Origin: an uncultured Prevotellaceae bacterium
GTDB lineage: Bacteria; Bacteroidota; Bacteroidia; Bacteroidales; Bacteroidaceae
Assembly (NCBI GenBank): GCA_902783625.1
Contig: CACZRN010000032.1
Coordinates: forward strand, 1 to 55,598
Length of the DNA: 55,598 bases
Direction of reading: 5' to 3'
Positions 24,388 to 33,004 of the stretch are shown in pieces; the stretch's first letter is position 1; each line of letters opens with the position of its first letter. The position numbers and the translations under genes were made by a program. Below the pieces are notes generated by a model that did no database searches, was not told where the DNA came from, and saw only the letters and a program-made list of their open reading frames with translations.

Positions 24388-25368
24388 ATGGGTAAGAGTA
24401 GTAAAAATAAAAAAGAAGCAGTTGTGATGAGCAATGAAGAACTGAAAAGTGAGATACGCCGACTTCTTAAAGAGAAGAACGGAGTGTTGCTCGCACATTA
24501 TTATACTATAGGCGATATACAAGACATAGCCGACTTTGTAGGTGATTCGCTTGCTCTTGCCCGTAAGGCAGCAGCCACTGAAGCAGATGTGATAGTGATG
24601 TGCGGTGTTCATTTCATGGCTGAGACTTGTAAGATACTTTCACCAAAAAAGACAGTGCTTTGTCCTGATCTTAATGCCGGATGTTCTTTGGCTGATTCAT
24701 GCAGTGCAGAAGATCTGAAGAAATTCAAAGAGGAGCATCCTGGATATAAAGTTGTGAGTTATGTAAATACCACAGCTGCTGTGAAAGCACTTACCGATGT
24801 GGTGGTAACATCGGGTAACGCAAAGAAAATAATCGACAGCATGCCCAAGGATGAGAAAATATTATTCGGTCCTGATTATAATTTGGGCAACTATATAAAT
24901 AGTGTTACAGGCAGAAATATGCTTCTTTGGAATGGCGGTTGTCATGTTCATGAGCGATTCTCTGTTGCAGAGATAAAGAAATTAAAAAAGGAACATCCCG
25001 GAGCTGTGGTAATGGCACATCTTGAATGTAAGGCCCCAGTGTTGAAAATGGCTGACGTGGTAGGATCGACAGCTGTTATGTTGAAGTATGCCCAGGAGAG
25101 TGATAAGAAGGAGTTTATTGTTGCCACAGAGGCAGGAATATTGCACGAGATGCAACGCACGTGTGGAGATAAAATTTTCTATCCCGTACCGCCTGAAGTG
25201 AGCGAGGGTGGGGTAGGGTGCTCATGCAACGAGTGCCAGTATATGAAGATGAATACTCTCGAGAAAATATACAAAGCTCTTGTGAATGGTAGTCCTTCTA
25301 TTGAGATTGATGAGAAGATAAGAAAAAAGGCGGTGAAGTCGATAGAGCGTATGCTCGAATTGAGTTGA
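24388..25368 (+). CDS. nadA: Quinolinate synthase
   Basis: Iron-sulfur enzyme condensing iminoaspartate with dihydroxyacetone phosphate to give quinolinate in de novo NAD synthesis. About 326 residues from the ATG at 24388; the ATG at 24427 (MSNEELKSEIRRLL) is an equally good start, and an upstream TTG is less likely. Conserved blocks are LLAHYYTIGDIQDIADFVGDS, the first cluster cysteine in VMCGVHFMAETCKIL, the second in WNGGCHVHERF, and the third in GVGCSCNECQYMKMN. These are the three ligands of the [4Fe-4S] cluster. nadB and nadC are not nearby. The coding strand is G- and T-rich. Confidence 0.95.
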   Translation: MGKSSKNKKEAVVMSNEELKSEIRRLLKEKNGVLLAHYYTIGDIQDIADFVGDSLALARKAAATEADVIVMCGVHFMAETCKILSPKKTVLCPDLNAGCSLADSCSAEDLKKFKEEHPGYKVVSYVNTTAAVKALTDVVVTSGNAKKIIDSMPKDEKILFGPDYNLGNYINSVTGRNMLLWNGGCHVHERFSVAEIKKLKKEHPGAVVMAHLECKAPVLKMADVVGSTAVMLKYAQESDKKEFIVATEAGILHEMQRTCGDKIFYPVPPEVSEGGVGCSCNECQYMKMNTLEKIYKALVNGSPSIEIDEKIRKKAVKSIERMLELS

Positions 25369-25399
25369 TTGATAATATGTAGTTTCATTATTATAAAAG

Positions 25400-26398
25400 A
25401 TGATGAAAATATTAATAACAGGAGCCAGCGGATTTATAGGAAGTCATATAGTTGACGAGGCCCTTCGAAGAGATATGGATGTGTGGGTGGTAGTGAGAAA
25501 AACCACTTCACGTCGTTATCTTCAGGACAGTCGTATAAACTTTATTGAAATGAATTTGAACTCTGCTGACGATGTTTATGAAAAACTCTCTACTCTTTCG
25601 TTTGATTATATTGTGCATGCTGCAGGTGTAACGAAATGTGCCGATAAGAATGATTTTTTCCGTGTAAACACAGAAGGAACAAAGAATTTTGTAAATGGTA
25701 TTTTAAGAAGCGGAATAGATGTAAAGAAATTTGTATATTTAAGTTCACTAAGTATATTTGGTGCTATTCATGAACAACAACCTTATATACCAATAAATGA
25801 GAAAGATACACCTCATCCAAATACACTTTATGGCGAGAGTAAATTAAAGGCTGAAGAGTTTTTGGATAGTATAAAAGATAGACTGCCAATTGTAGTGCTT
25901 CGTCCTACTGGTGTATATGGTCCTCGAGAGAAAGACTATTACATGATGGCGAAATCGATAAAAAGTCATGTTGATTTCTCTGTCGGATATAAGCGTCAGG
26001 ATATTACATTTGTGTATGTAAAGGATGTAGTGAATGCTGTTTTTCTTGCTCTTGAGCGAGGAGAGAGTGGAAGGAAATATTTTCTTTCAGATGGTAATAT
26101 ATATCAGTCATCATCGTTTAGTAATCTCATTCATAAAGAGCTCGGTTCACCTTGGTGGATACGCATAAAGTCACCACTTTTCATTCTTAAAATTATAACA
26201 ACAATAGGTGAGTATTACGGACGAGTTACAGGTAGGGTGACAGCATTGAACAATGATAAATATAATATTCTCAGTCAGCGTAACTGGCAGTGTGATATAA
26301 CGCCTACAATACAAGAACTCGGATATAAACCTGAGTATAATCTTGAGCGTGGAGTGAAAGAAACTATTGCATGGTATAAGGAAAATAATTGGCTGTAA
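25400..26398 (+). CDS. NAD-dependent epimerase/dehydratase family protein
   Basis: Extended short-chain dehydrogenase of 332 residues. It has the Rossmann motif ILITGASGFIGSHIVDEAL at the N-terminus, DYIVHAAGVTKCADKNDF around residue 75, the catalytic YxxxK in HPNTLYGESKLKAEE, and RPTGVYGPREKDY. It acts on a nucleotide sugar, lipid-linked sugar or sterol-like substrate; the 3-beta-HSD/dihydroflavonol-reductase branch is possible, so the substrate is left open. It is followed after 22 bases by a PAP2-type membrane protein and then miaB, all on the same strand. The pairing with a PAP2-type enzyme suggests a glycolipid or phospholipid role. The gene is AT-rich compared with its neighbours. Confidence 0.85.
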   Translation: MMKILITGASGFIGSHIVDEALRRDMDVWVVVRKTTSRRYLQDSRINFIEMNLNSADDVYEKLSTLSFDYIVHAAGVTKCADKNDFFRVNTEGTKNFVNGILRSGIDVKKFVYLSSLSIFGAIHEQQPYIPINEKDTPHPNTLYGESKLKAEEFLDSIKDRLPIVVLRPTGVYGPREKDYYMMAKSIKSHVDFSVGYKRQDITFVYVKDVVNAVFLALERGESGRKYFLSDGNIYQSSSFSNLIHKELGSPWWIRIKSPLFILKIITTIGEYYGRVTGRVTALNNDKYNILSQRNWQCDITPTIQELGYKPEYNLERGVKETIAWYKENNWL

Positions 26399-26420
26399 AT
26401 ATATTTTATAGTAGAAAAAA

Positions 26421-27368
26421 ATGAAAAGAATTATATCAAATATAAGCCGGAAAACGGGATTGTTGTCATTCGAATGGGTGATGATAATCTATGCCGTGCT
26501 TACTATGTTGTTTATACTTTTCGCATGGAGATTACTCGACAATCCGTATGAGCTTCTCCTGAAAAGAATTATTCCTGTTTTAATTACATTTTTACTTTGT
26601 TATATATATAAGAAAATACCCAATCGCATTGTTTATTTTCTGCGTATTATATTTCAGTTATACATGCTTATATGGTGGTATCCAGATACCTATGAACTAA
26701 ATAAAGCAATACCTAATCTCGATCATATTTTTGCATCTGTCGAACAATGGATATTTGGTTGTCAGCCAGCAATATTATTCTTTGACAATTATCCGCAAAA
26801 GATTGTTAGCGAGGCAATGAATCTTGGATATGCCATATACTATCCAATGATTTTTTATACCGTTCTTGTATATTATTTTTTCCGCAAGAGTGAGATAGAA
26901 AAGATAATGTTCATAATAATGGGATCGTTCTTTGCATATTACTTTATATTCGATTTACTACCAGTTGTAGGACCTACTTTCTATTATAAGGCGGTGGGTA
27001 TGGAGCGGATAAGTGAAGGCATATTTCCTAGTCTTGGCGATTATTTCGCCACTCATAATGAATGTATGCCCACACCTGGCTATAGTGATGGTATTTTCTA
27101 TCAGATGGTGGAGAGTGCCAAAGCAGCAGGTGAGCGACCAACGGCAGCATTCCCCAGTTCACATGTTGGAGTGGCTACTATATGTATGATACTGCTTTAT
27201 AAACTTAAGAATAAAGTATCTTTTATTTTACTTATAATACCTTATATACTCCTTTCGATGGCAACTGTTTATATTCAGGCTCACTATGTGATTGATGCCA
27301 TTGCCGGACTGATAACGGGAGTTATATTCTATTATATTTTTGAAAGCATTAAAATAAACAATCAATGA
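26421..27368 (+). CDS. PAP2-superfamily integral membrane protein (phosphatase or IPC-synthase-like)
   Basis: Polytopic membrane protein of 315 residues with at least six hydrophobic segments. The C-terminal half has the PAP2 catalytic pattern: AAFPSSHVGVATICM (the SxHxG motif, about residue 241) and QAHYVIDAIAGLITG (the HxxxD motif). The first PAP2 motif (KxxxxxxRP) is not obvious; GERPTAAFPSS carries an RP just before the SSH block. This layout is closer to PAP2_3/inositolphosphorylceramide-synthase-like proteins than to classic lipid phosphatases. Its TGA overlaps the miaB start by four bases (ATGA), so translation is coupled. Substrate is unknown. Bacteroidetes do make sphingolipids, so a phosphoceramide role is worth considering but unproven. 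Confidence 0.75.
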   Translation: MKRIISNISRKTGLLSFEWVMIIYAVLTMLFILFAWRLLDNPYELLLKRIIPVLITFLLCYIYKKIPNRIVYFLRIIFQLYMLIWWYPDTYELNKAIPNLDHIFASVEQWIFGCQPAILFFDNYPQKIVSEAMNLGYAIYYPMIFYTVLVYYFFRKSEIEKIMFIIMGSFFAYYFIFDLLPVVGPTFYYKAVGMERISEGIFPSLGDYFATHNECMPTPGYSDGIFYQMVESAKAAGERPTAAFPSSHVGVATICMILLYKLKNKVSFILLIIPYILLSMATVYIQAHYVIDAIAGLITGVIFYYIFESIKINNQ

Positions 27369-28675
27369 AGAAATTATATATAGAGACCTATGGTTGTCAA
27401 ATGAACGTGGCCGACTCAGAAGTTGTGGCGTCGATAATGAAAATGGCAGGATACGACGTTTGCGAGAATATCGATGAGGCTGATGCAATATTTCTGAATA
27501 CATGCTCGGTGCGCGAGAATGCTGAGAATAAAATATACAATCGACTAGATACTCTTAATGCTGAGCGTCGCAAAGGTCGACAATTAATAATAGGCATACT
27601 CGGTTGTATGGCTGAACGGGTGAAGAGCGATCTTATAGAAAATCATCATGCCGACCTTGTTGCAGGTCCTGATGCTTATCTTCGTCTGCCTGATCTTATT
27701 GCACAAGTAGAAGTGGGCGGTAAGGCTATCGATGTTGATTTGTCGCTCACAGAGACATATCGTGATATCGTACCACAGCGAATTAGTAATAATCGTGTGA
27801 GTGGTTATGTGAGTATTATGCGCGGATGTAATAATTTCTGTCATTACTGTATAGTACCATATACCCGTGGACGTGAGCGTTCGCGCGATGTGGATAGCAT
27901 TCTGCGCGAGGTTGACGATCTCTGTCAGCGTGGATATAAAGAGGTGACACTGCTGGGACAAAACGTAAACTCATATAATTTCGATGGCATTACTTTCCCA
28001 CAGCTGCTGCGTAAAGTAGCAGAGAGTGTACCTTCGATGCGAGTGCGCTTTACTACATCACATCCGAAGGATATGAGCGATGAAACGTTGCATGTGATAG
28101 CCGACGTGCCCAATGTATGTAAACATATACATCTGCCTGTGCAGAGTGGGAGTAATAAAATACTGAAACTTATGAACCGCAAATATACCCGTGAGTGGTA
28201 TCTCGACCGCGTGGATGCCATACGAAGGATTATCCCTGACTGTGGGTTATCGACAGACATATTTGTAGGTTATCATGGTGAGACGGAAGAAGATCATCAA
28301 ATGTCGCTCAGTCTGATGCGCGAGGTTGGGTACGATTCTGCTTTCATGTTCAAATATAGTGAGCGTCCAGGTACTTACGCGTCGAAACATCTGCCTGATA
28401 ATGTGCCAGAGGAGGAGAAAATACGTCGTCTAAATGAACTCATTCATCTGCAGACCGAGCAGTCGCGTATTGCAAACAAGCGTGATGAAGGTCGTGAATT
28501 CGACATACTTATTGAGGGATTCAGTCGTCGCAGTCGTGAACAGATGTGCGGACGGACAGAACAAAACAAGATGGTGGTGATACCACGAGGTAACTGCCAC
28601 GTTGGCGAGACGGTTAGAGTGAAGATAACAGGCTCTACAAGTGCAACCTTGTTGGGTGAGCAGATAGTAGAATAA
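27365..28675 (+). CDS. miaB: tRNA-2-methylthio-N6-dimethylallyladenosine synthase
   Basis: Radical SAM methylthiotransferase that adds the 2-methylthio group to i6A37 of tRNAs reading codons beginning with U. The 436 residues show the N-terminal methylthiotransferase domain with three cluster cysteines (TYGCQMNVADSEV, LNTCSVRENAENK, GILGCMAERV). The radical SAM motif CNNFCHYC is in MRGCNNFCHYCIVPYTRGRE. A C-terminal TRAM domain ends the protein (FDILIEGFSRRSREQMCGRT, then VKITGSTSATLLGEQI). Overlap by four bases with the upstream membrane-protein gene points to one transcript. MiaA is not in the window. Confidence 0.97.
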   Translation: MKKLYIETYGCQMNVADSEVVASIMKMAGYDVCENIDEADAIFLNTCSVRENAENKIYNRLDTLNAERRKGRQLIIGILGCMAERVKSDLIENHHADLVAGPDAYLRLPDLIAQVEVGGKAIDVDLSLTETYRDIVPQRISNNRVSGYVSIMRGCNNFCHYCIVPYTRGRERSRDVDSILREVDDLCQRGYKEVTLLGQNVNSYNFDGITFPQLLRKVAESVPSMRVRFTTSHPKDMSDETLHVIADVPNVCKHIHLPVQSGSNKILKLMNRKYTREWYLDRVDAIRRIIPDCGLSTDIFVGYHGETEEDHQMSLSLMREVGYDSAFMFKYSERPGTYASKHLPDNVPEEEKIRRLNELIHLQTEQSRIANKRDEGREFDILIEGFSRRSREQMCGRTEQNKMVVIPRGNCHVGETVRVKITGSTSATLLGEQIVE

Positions 28676-28789
28676 CCGCGACTATATAAAAAATGTAGGC
28701 GATAATATGCATTAATATGGCTTTTTTATAGCGATAATTAATAAAAATCAAGTATAAAGTGTTAAAAAGATAAATAATACGGGTATTTC

Positions 28790-28820
28790 TTTGTAATTAT
28801 GATAAAAATAGTTACTTTTG
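28790..28820 (+). promoter_or_regulatory. Promoter for the Lrp/AsnC regulator operon
   Basis: TTTG (28790-28793), 19 bases, TACTTTTG (28813-28820): an exact -33/-7 pair, with the ATG 44 bases downstream at 28865. The leader is AT-rich; an autoregulatory Lrp site could lie here, but none is obvious. Confidence 0.75.
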
Positions 28821-28864
28821 CTGACAATTTGTAAGTAATAGGTAATAATTAATGTCAAAAAGAT

Positions 28865-29326
28865 ATGGAAAGAATAGACAAATTAGATCGTCAAATACTT
28901 AGTATTATATCCCGCAATGCACGTATTCCTTTTAAGGATGTAGCCGAAGAATGTGGTGTCTCGCGTGCTGCCGTACATCAGCGTGTGTCACGACTTGTTG
29001 AAGATGGGGTGATTACCGGTAGCGGATTCTATGTGAATGCAAAGAGTCTGGGCTACAGCACCTGCACATATATTGGGCTTAACCTTGAGCGTGGAAACAT
29101 GTATAAAGAAGTTGTGAAGGAATTAATGAAAATACCCGAAATAGTTGAATGTCATTTTACTACAGGTCCTTACACAATGTTGGCAAAAGTGTATGCACGT
29201 GATAACGAGCAACTTATGGACCTACTAAACAATCATATACAATCTATACCAGGCATTGTATCGACCGAAACACTAATATCTCTCGAGCAGAGCATACGTC
29301 GCGAACTGCCTGTGAAAAACGAATAA
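28865..29326 (+). CDS. Lrp/AsnC family transcriptional regulator
   Basis: Small DNA-binding regulator of 153 residues. An N-terminal winged helix-turn-helix covers about residues 3-60 (LDRQILSIISRNARIPFKDV, AEECGVSRAAVHQRVSRLVE). A C-terminal RAM domain covers about residues 65-150 (TCTYIGLNLERGN, ECHFTTGPYTMLAKVYARDN) and normally binds an amino acid. Its TAA overlaps the ATG of the next gene (TAATG), so it is translationally coupled to the C26-M19 peptidase fusion. That link suggests the regulator senses an amino acid or dipeptide breakdown product and controls peptide use; this is inference. A clean promoter precedes it. Confidence 0.93.
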   Translation: MERIDKLDRQILSIISRNARIPFKDVAEECGVSRAAVHQRVSRLVEDGVITGSGFYVNAKSLGYSTCTYIGLNLERGNMYKEVVKELMKIPEIVECHFTTGPYTMLAKVYARDNEQLMDLLNNHIQSIPGIVSTETLISLEQSIRRELPVKNE

Positions 29327-31071
29327 TGAACAAAATAGAAAACATCTTAGACGGCATATATAGTAATTATAAGAAAACAACCCGTCCGGTAATAGGTATT
29401 ACTTCAAACTATACCGCTGGCGATGCTACCCTGCGTGAGCGATACTATAAGCAGGTAGAGGCTGCCGGAGGTACACCAATGATTCTACCTCCACTGAAAA
29501 GCGAGGAGGTAATTCTTTCCACACTCGACAATATTGATGCCCTGTTGCTTACAGGCGGCGGCGATATTGATCCGACACTTATCGGTGAAGAGCCGTCACC
29601 GTTGCTTGGCGAGGTGAATGAAGAGCGCGATATACCCGAGCTTGTCATAGCCCGGCTGGCGTTCAACCGTCAGATGCCTATACTCGGAATATGCCGAGGC
29701 ATACAGACTTTGGCAATAGCACTCGAAGGACATGTGGCACAGGACCTGTCGCTTGCCAAAGAATGGAAAAGCGATGTGGGCATAATTCACTCGCAGCAGG
29801 AAGAGCGTGAGGTGAAAACTCACAGCGTCGGCATATTGCCTAGCACAATTCTACATGATATCTACGGCACAGATGAATTACGCGTGAATTCGTTTCATCA
29901 TCAGGTGGTGGATGACGCCGGACCACACTTAGTTGTATCGGCCACTAGTCCCGACGGACTGATAGAGGCTGTTGAGAGCAGCGAGCATAAGAGTGTGCTC
30001 GGTGTGCAGTGGCATCCGGAGTGGCTAGGCGAAGAGGGTAGGAGACTCTTTGTGTGGCTTGTGGAGAGAGGAAGGCTGTTTGCAGAAGCAAAGCGGTTGA
30101 ACGATGATATAATCACCCTCGACAGCCATTGCGACACGCCGATGTTTTTCTCGCAGAATATCGATTTCGGTAAACGCGACAGTCATATCCTCGTCGATCT
30201 TCCAAAGATGACAGAGGGACGGCTCGATGTTACTACCATGGTGTCTTACCTGCCGCAACCGCGCGAGGGCGAGACATTCCAAGAGAAAGTGCCATTCCCC
30301 GTCAGCGGACCAAAGGCATATGCTGATCTTATTTTCGACAAGATAGAAGCTATCACGGCAAAATATGCCGACAGGGTGGCCATCGCCCGCAGTCGTGATG
30401 ATATATTGTTAAATAAGCGCGCCGGCCGTAAGTCTATCATGATAGGAATAGAAAACGGATTGGCGCTAGAAGACGATATTGCCAACGTTGAGCACTTTGC
30501 ACGGCGCGGAATAGTGTATATAACACTATGTCATAATGGTGATAACCAGATATGTGACTCGGCTCGTGGCAGCCAGACACATGGTGGTGTGAGTGAGTTT
30601 GGCGCTAAGGTGATAAGAGAGATGAACCGTCTCGGCGTGGCTGTCGATCTGTCGCACGGCGCAGAGAGCAGTTTCTATGATGCACTGGCGATAAGTAGCG
30701 AGCCGATAGTATGCAGCCATAGTTGCTGTCGCAGTCTGTGTGATGTGCCGCGTAACCTTACCGATGACCAGATGCGAGCATTGGCCCAGAAAGACGGGGT
30801 GATGCAGATAACACTCTATCATGGTTTCCTCCGCGATCCTGGCGAGGCGTCGATAATTGATGCTATAGAACATCTCAACCACGCCATCGACGTGATGGGG
30901 GTCGATCACGTTGGTTTGGGGTCTGACTTCGACGGCGATGGTGGCGTGGCAGGCATAGCCGATGCGTCGGAAATGATAAACTTCACGATTAAGTTGCTCG
31001 AGCAGCGTTTCAGCCACAGTGATATCCGTAAAATATGGGGTGAGAACTGGTTGAGAGTGATTCGTCGTTAA
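29326..31071 (+). CDS. Fusion of gamma-glutamyl hydrolase (C26) and membrane-dipeptidase-type (M19) domains
   Basis: Two complete enzymes in 581 residues. Residues about 20-250 are a class I amidotransferase-fold gamma-glutamyl hydrolase like PuuD. The nucleophile is Cys123 in GICRGIQ, with His230 and Glu232 in QWHPEW, and TGGGDIDP is also conserved. Residues about 262-581 are an M19 zinc dipeptidase: His268/Asp270 in DSHCD, bridging Glu376 in GIENG, His444 in VDLSHG, His465 in CSHSC and Asp534 in GSDFDG. There is no signal peptide, so it is probably cytoplasmic. The order suggests removal of a gamma-glutamyl group and splitting of the remaining or resulting dipeptide in one protein, for example in breakdown of gamma-glutamyl peptides. 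It is coupled to an Lrp-type regulator. Confidence 0.9.
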   Translation: MNKIENILDGIYSNYKKTTRPVIGITSNYTAGDATLRERYYKQVEAAGGTPMILPPLKSEEVILSTLDNIDALLLTGGGDIDPTLIGEEPSPLLGEVNEERDIPELVIARLAFNRQMPILGICRGIQTLAIALEGHVAQDLSLAKEWKSDVGIIHSQQEEREVKTHSVGILPSTILHDIYGTDELRVNSFHHQVVDDAGPHLVVSATSPDGLIEAVESSEHKSVLGVQWHPEWLGEEGRRLFVWLVERGRLFAEAKRLNDDIITLDSHCDTPMFFSQNIDFGKRDSHILVDLPKMTEGRLDVTTMVSYLPQPREGETFQEKVPFPVSGPKAYADLIFDKIEAITAKYADRVAIARSRDDILLNKRAGRKSIMIGIENGLALEDDIANVEHFARRGIVYITLCHNGDNQICDSARGSQTHGGVSEFGAKVIREMNRLGVAVDLSHGAESSFYDALAISSEPIVCSHSCCRSLCDVPRNLTDDQMRALAQKDGVMQITLYHGFLRDPGEASIIDAIEHLNHAIDVMGVDHVGLGSDFDGDGGVAGIADASEMINFTIKLLEQRFSHSDIRKIWGENWLRVIRR

Positions 31072-31101
31072 CATGTCGCTGGTCGACAATTTGCGTATAG
31101 A

Positions 31102-32133
31102 ATGAAAAGAAAAACAATATTAGGAATTTTGATAACCTCAGTTTTAATAATTGCCGCTCTTGCTTTAGGACCGGCAAAATCTTTGTTGCAGCAACAAGAT
31201 AAGTCGGGTGTTATCACCGACAACTCTGGTGTTGGCAATTTAGTAACTACGCTGCAGTTCGATGCCGACTCTGCCTATGCATTTACTGCTGCTCAATGTG
31301 ATTTCGGACCGCGAAACATGAACAGCGATGGCCACGACAAGTGTAAGAAATGGATAATAAATAAGTTTCGCAGCTATGGTTGTGAGGTGATGAGCCAAGA
31401 TGCCGACCTGCGTGGATACGACGGCACCATGCTAAAGAGCAGTAATATTATTGCCCGTCATCGCACAGATATCGATCGTCGCATAATGCTCTGCGCTCAT
31501 TGGGACAGTCGTCCGTGGGCAGATAACGACCCCGATCCCGACAACTGGCATAAACCCATCCTTGCAGCCAACGATGCTGCTTCTGGGGTAGCCGTGATGA
31601 TTGAGATCGCCAGGTTGTTACAGGCAGACTCTACGCTCAACGTCGGTGTCGATTTCGTATGCTTCGATGCCGAGGACTGGGGTACTCCTCAGTGGGAAGA
31701 GCGACAACCGGGCGATGATAACACTTGGGCTCTCGGGGCACAGTATTTCGCTCAAAACATGCCACTTGTACCAACGCCTCAATATGGTATCCTGCTCGAT
31801 ATGGTGGGAGGCGAGAATGCTACATTCTATCGCGAGGTGTACTCTTTGAAATACGCCCGCGACATTGTCGACCGTATATGGGATGCGTCGCGTGAGGTAG
31901 GGCAGAGCTCGTTCTTCATTTACGAAGAAGGTGGGGCAATCACCGACGACCATGTGCCGCTGAATACCATTGCCCGTATCCCTACAGCCGACATTATTCC
32001 TTTCCATCCCAACTGCCGCGAGAGCTCGTTCGGATCAACATGGCACACCCTTGCCGACGACATGTCAAACATCAGTCGCAACACCCTGAAAGCCGTAGGA
32101 CAAACAGTGCTTCAGGTCCTTTCAAAAGAATAA
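31102..32133 (+). CDS. M28-family protein, probable glutaminyl-peptide cyclotransferase
   Basis: Predicted zinc enzyme of 343 residues anchored or exported by an N-terminal hydrophobic segment (TILGILITSVLIIAALALGP). The fold is the M28 aminopeptidase type. CAHWDSRPWADNDPDPDNWH around residue 132, AANDAASGVAVMIEIARLL with Asp158, DAEDWG with Glu191, and FHPNC near the C-terminus closely follow the animal-type glutaminyl cyclases of Bacteroidetes such as that of Porphyromonas gingivalis. Those enzymes convert N-terminal glutamine of periplasmic proteins to pyroglutamate. The single zinc site implied by this pattern favours cyclase over peptidase. It begins 30 bases after the C26-M19 gene and may share its transcript. 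Confidence 0.82.
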   Translation: MKRKTILGILITSVLIIAALALGPAKSLLQQQDKSGVITDNSGVGNLVTTLQFDADSAYAFTAAQCDFGPRNMNSDGHDKCKKWIINKFRSYGCEVMSQDADLRGYDGTMLKSSNIIARHRTDIDRRIMLCAHWDSRPWADNDPDPDNWHKPILAANDAASGVAVMIEIARLLQADSTLNVGVDFVCFDAEDWGTPQWEERQPGDDNTWALGAQYFAQNMPLVPTPQYGILLDMVGGENATFYREVYSLKYARDIVDRIWDASREVGQSSFFIYEEGGAITDDHVPLNTIARIPTADIIPFHPNCRESSFGSTWHTLADDMSNISRNTLKAVGQTVLQVLSKE

Positions 32134-32147
32134 TTCAAAGGAAATAT

Positions 32148-32333
32148 TATACCACAGATTGCGCTGATTATCCAGTATTTGTTTATAATAAAGAACCACA
32201 GATTACACAGATTTCACGGATTTAAATAATCCGTTTAATCAGCGCAATCTGTGGTTTTTATATACCACTCCCGTGTTACTTTATTATAAATAAAAATCCG
32301 TTTAATCGGTGCAATCTGTGGTCGTTAAGTAAA
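32148..32333. repeat. ACCACAGATT-type repeat cluster after the M28 gene
   Basis: Four copies of a short element, two in each orientation: ACCACAGATTGCGCTGATTA at about 32151, ACCACAGATTACACAGATTT at about 32201, and the reverse forms GCGCAATCTGTGGTT (about 32241) and GTGCAATCTGTGGTC (about 32309). AATCCGTTTAATC precedes each reverse form. Opposed copies can pair into hairpins between the convergent M28 and DUF4294 genes. A related copy lies at about 44729-44757. This type of element is widespread in intergenic DNA of this phylum. Confidence 0.75.
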
Positions 32334-32344
32334 GTAATCTGCGG

Positions 32345-33004
32345 TTATATCTGTCCAGCCTCCACCTGCAAGACGATCTTCTCTATCTCTTTGTCATCGT
32401 CGTCAGGGTCGTATTTTTTCGTCAGACTGGCACCGTAGGCCCACGCGAATGCCTGCCAGAATCCAGCGCGGATAGGACCCATGAAAGCGTTGATAAGATT
32501 ATATGACGACGAGTTACACTCGCGGTAGACGAGTTTTATAAGTAGCTTACCCTGTTTGAACGACAGCTTTCTCATCCGCGGACCATACTCCTCTTTCAGA
32601 CTCTTCTCCACATATTTCATGTGCTCCTTGCGCGCCTCTTTGTCGGGAAGCGTCTGCAGATATTCGTATGTCTCAACAACCATTTGCCTCACCTCCTTTG
32701 CTATTGGCAACACCTTCTTCACGTTTGCAACGTCGCGGTTGTATTTCTGTTGCGCCTTTTTGTTTTTGAATACCTTCTTTGGATAAACATATATTCTGTT
32801 CAGCTCCACATACATCACGCTGTCGCCGTCTAAGAGAGCCTTGCCAACCTTTATCAGCGGGTCGAACGTGGTGTTGCTGAGTTTTATCTCCTCGGCGCTG
32901 CTCATCTCGTCGAGAGGACCCTCGTTCTGTGCAAATACAGTCTGCGCAAGAAAGAGGAGTGCTATTATGTGGAAAAAGCGAAACTTCAAAATATTAATTG
33001 TCAA
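32345..33004 (-). CDS. DUF4294 family exported protein
   Basis: Bacteroidetes-specific protein of 219 residues recognised as DUF4294. A signal peptide (FRFFHIIALLFLAQTVFA, then QNEGP) comes first. The conserved core reads NRIYVYPKKVFKNKKAQQKY, KEVRQMVVETYEYLQTLPDK and YRECNSSSYNLINAFMGPIR, and FWQAFAWAYGASLTKKYDP follows. Function is unknown. Its start overlaps the end of the upstream U32 gene by 11 bases on the same strand, so the two are co-translated from one message, probably from the promoter at 34326. It is predicted to be periplasmic or envelope-bound. Confidence 0.85.
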   Translation of the reverse strand: MTINILKFRFFHIIALLFLAQTVFAQNEGPLDEMSSAEEIKLSNTTFDPLIKVGKALLDGDSVMYVELNRIYVYPKKVFKNKKAQQKYNRDVANVKKVLPIAKEVRQMVVETYEYLQTLPDKEARKEHMKYVEKSLKEEYGPRMRKLSFKQGKLLIKLVYRECNSSSYNLINAFMGPIRAGFWQAFAWAYGASLTKKYDPDDDDKEIEKIVLQVEAGQI

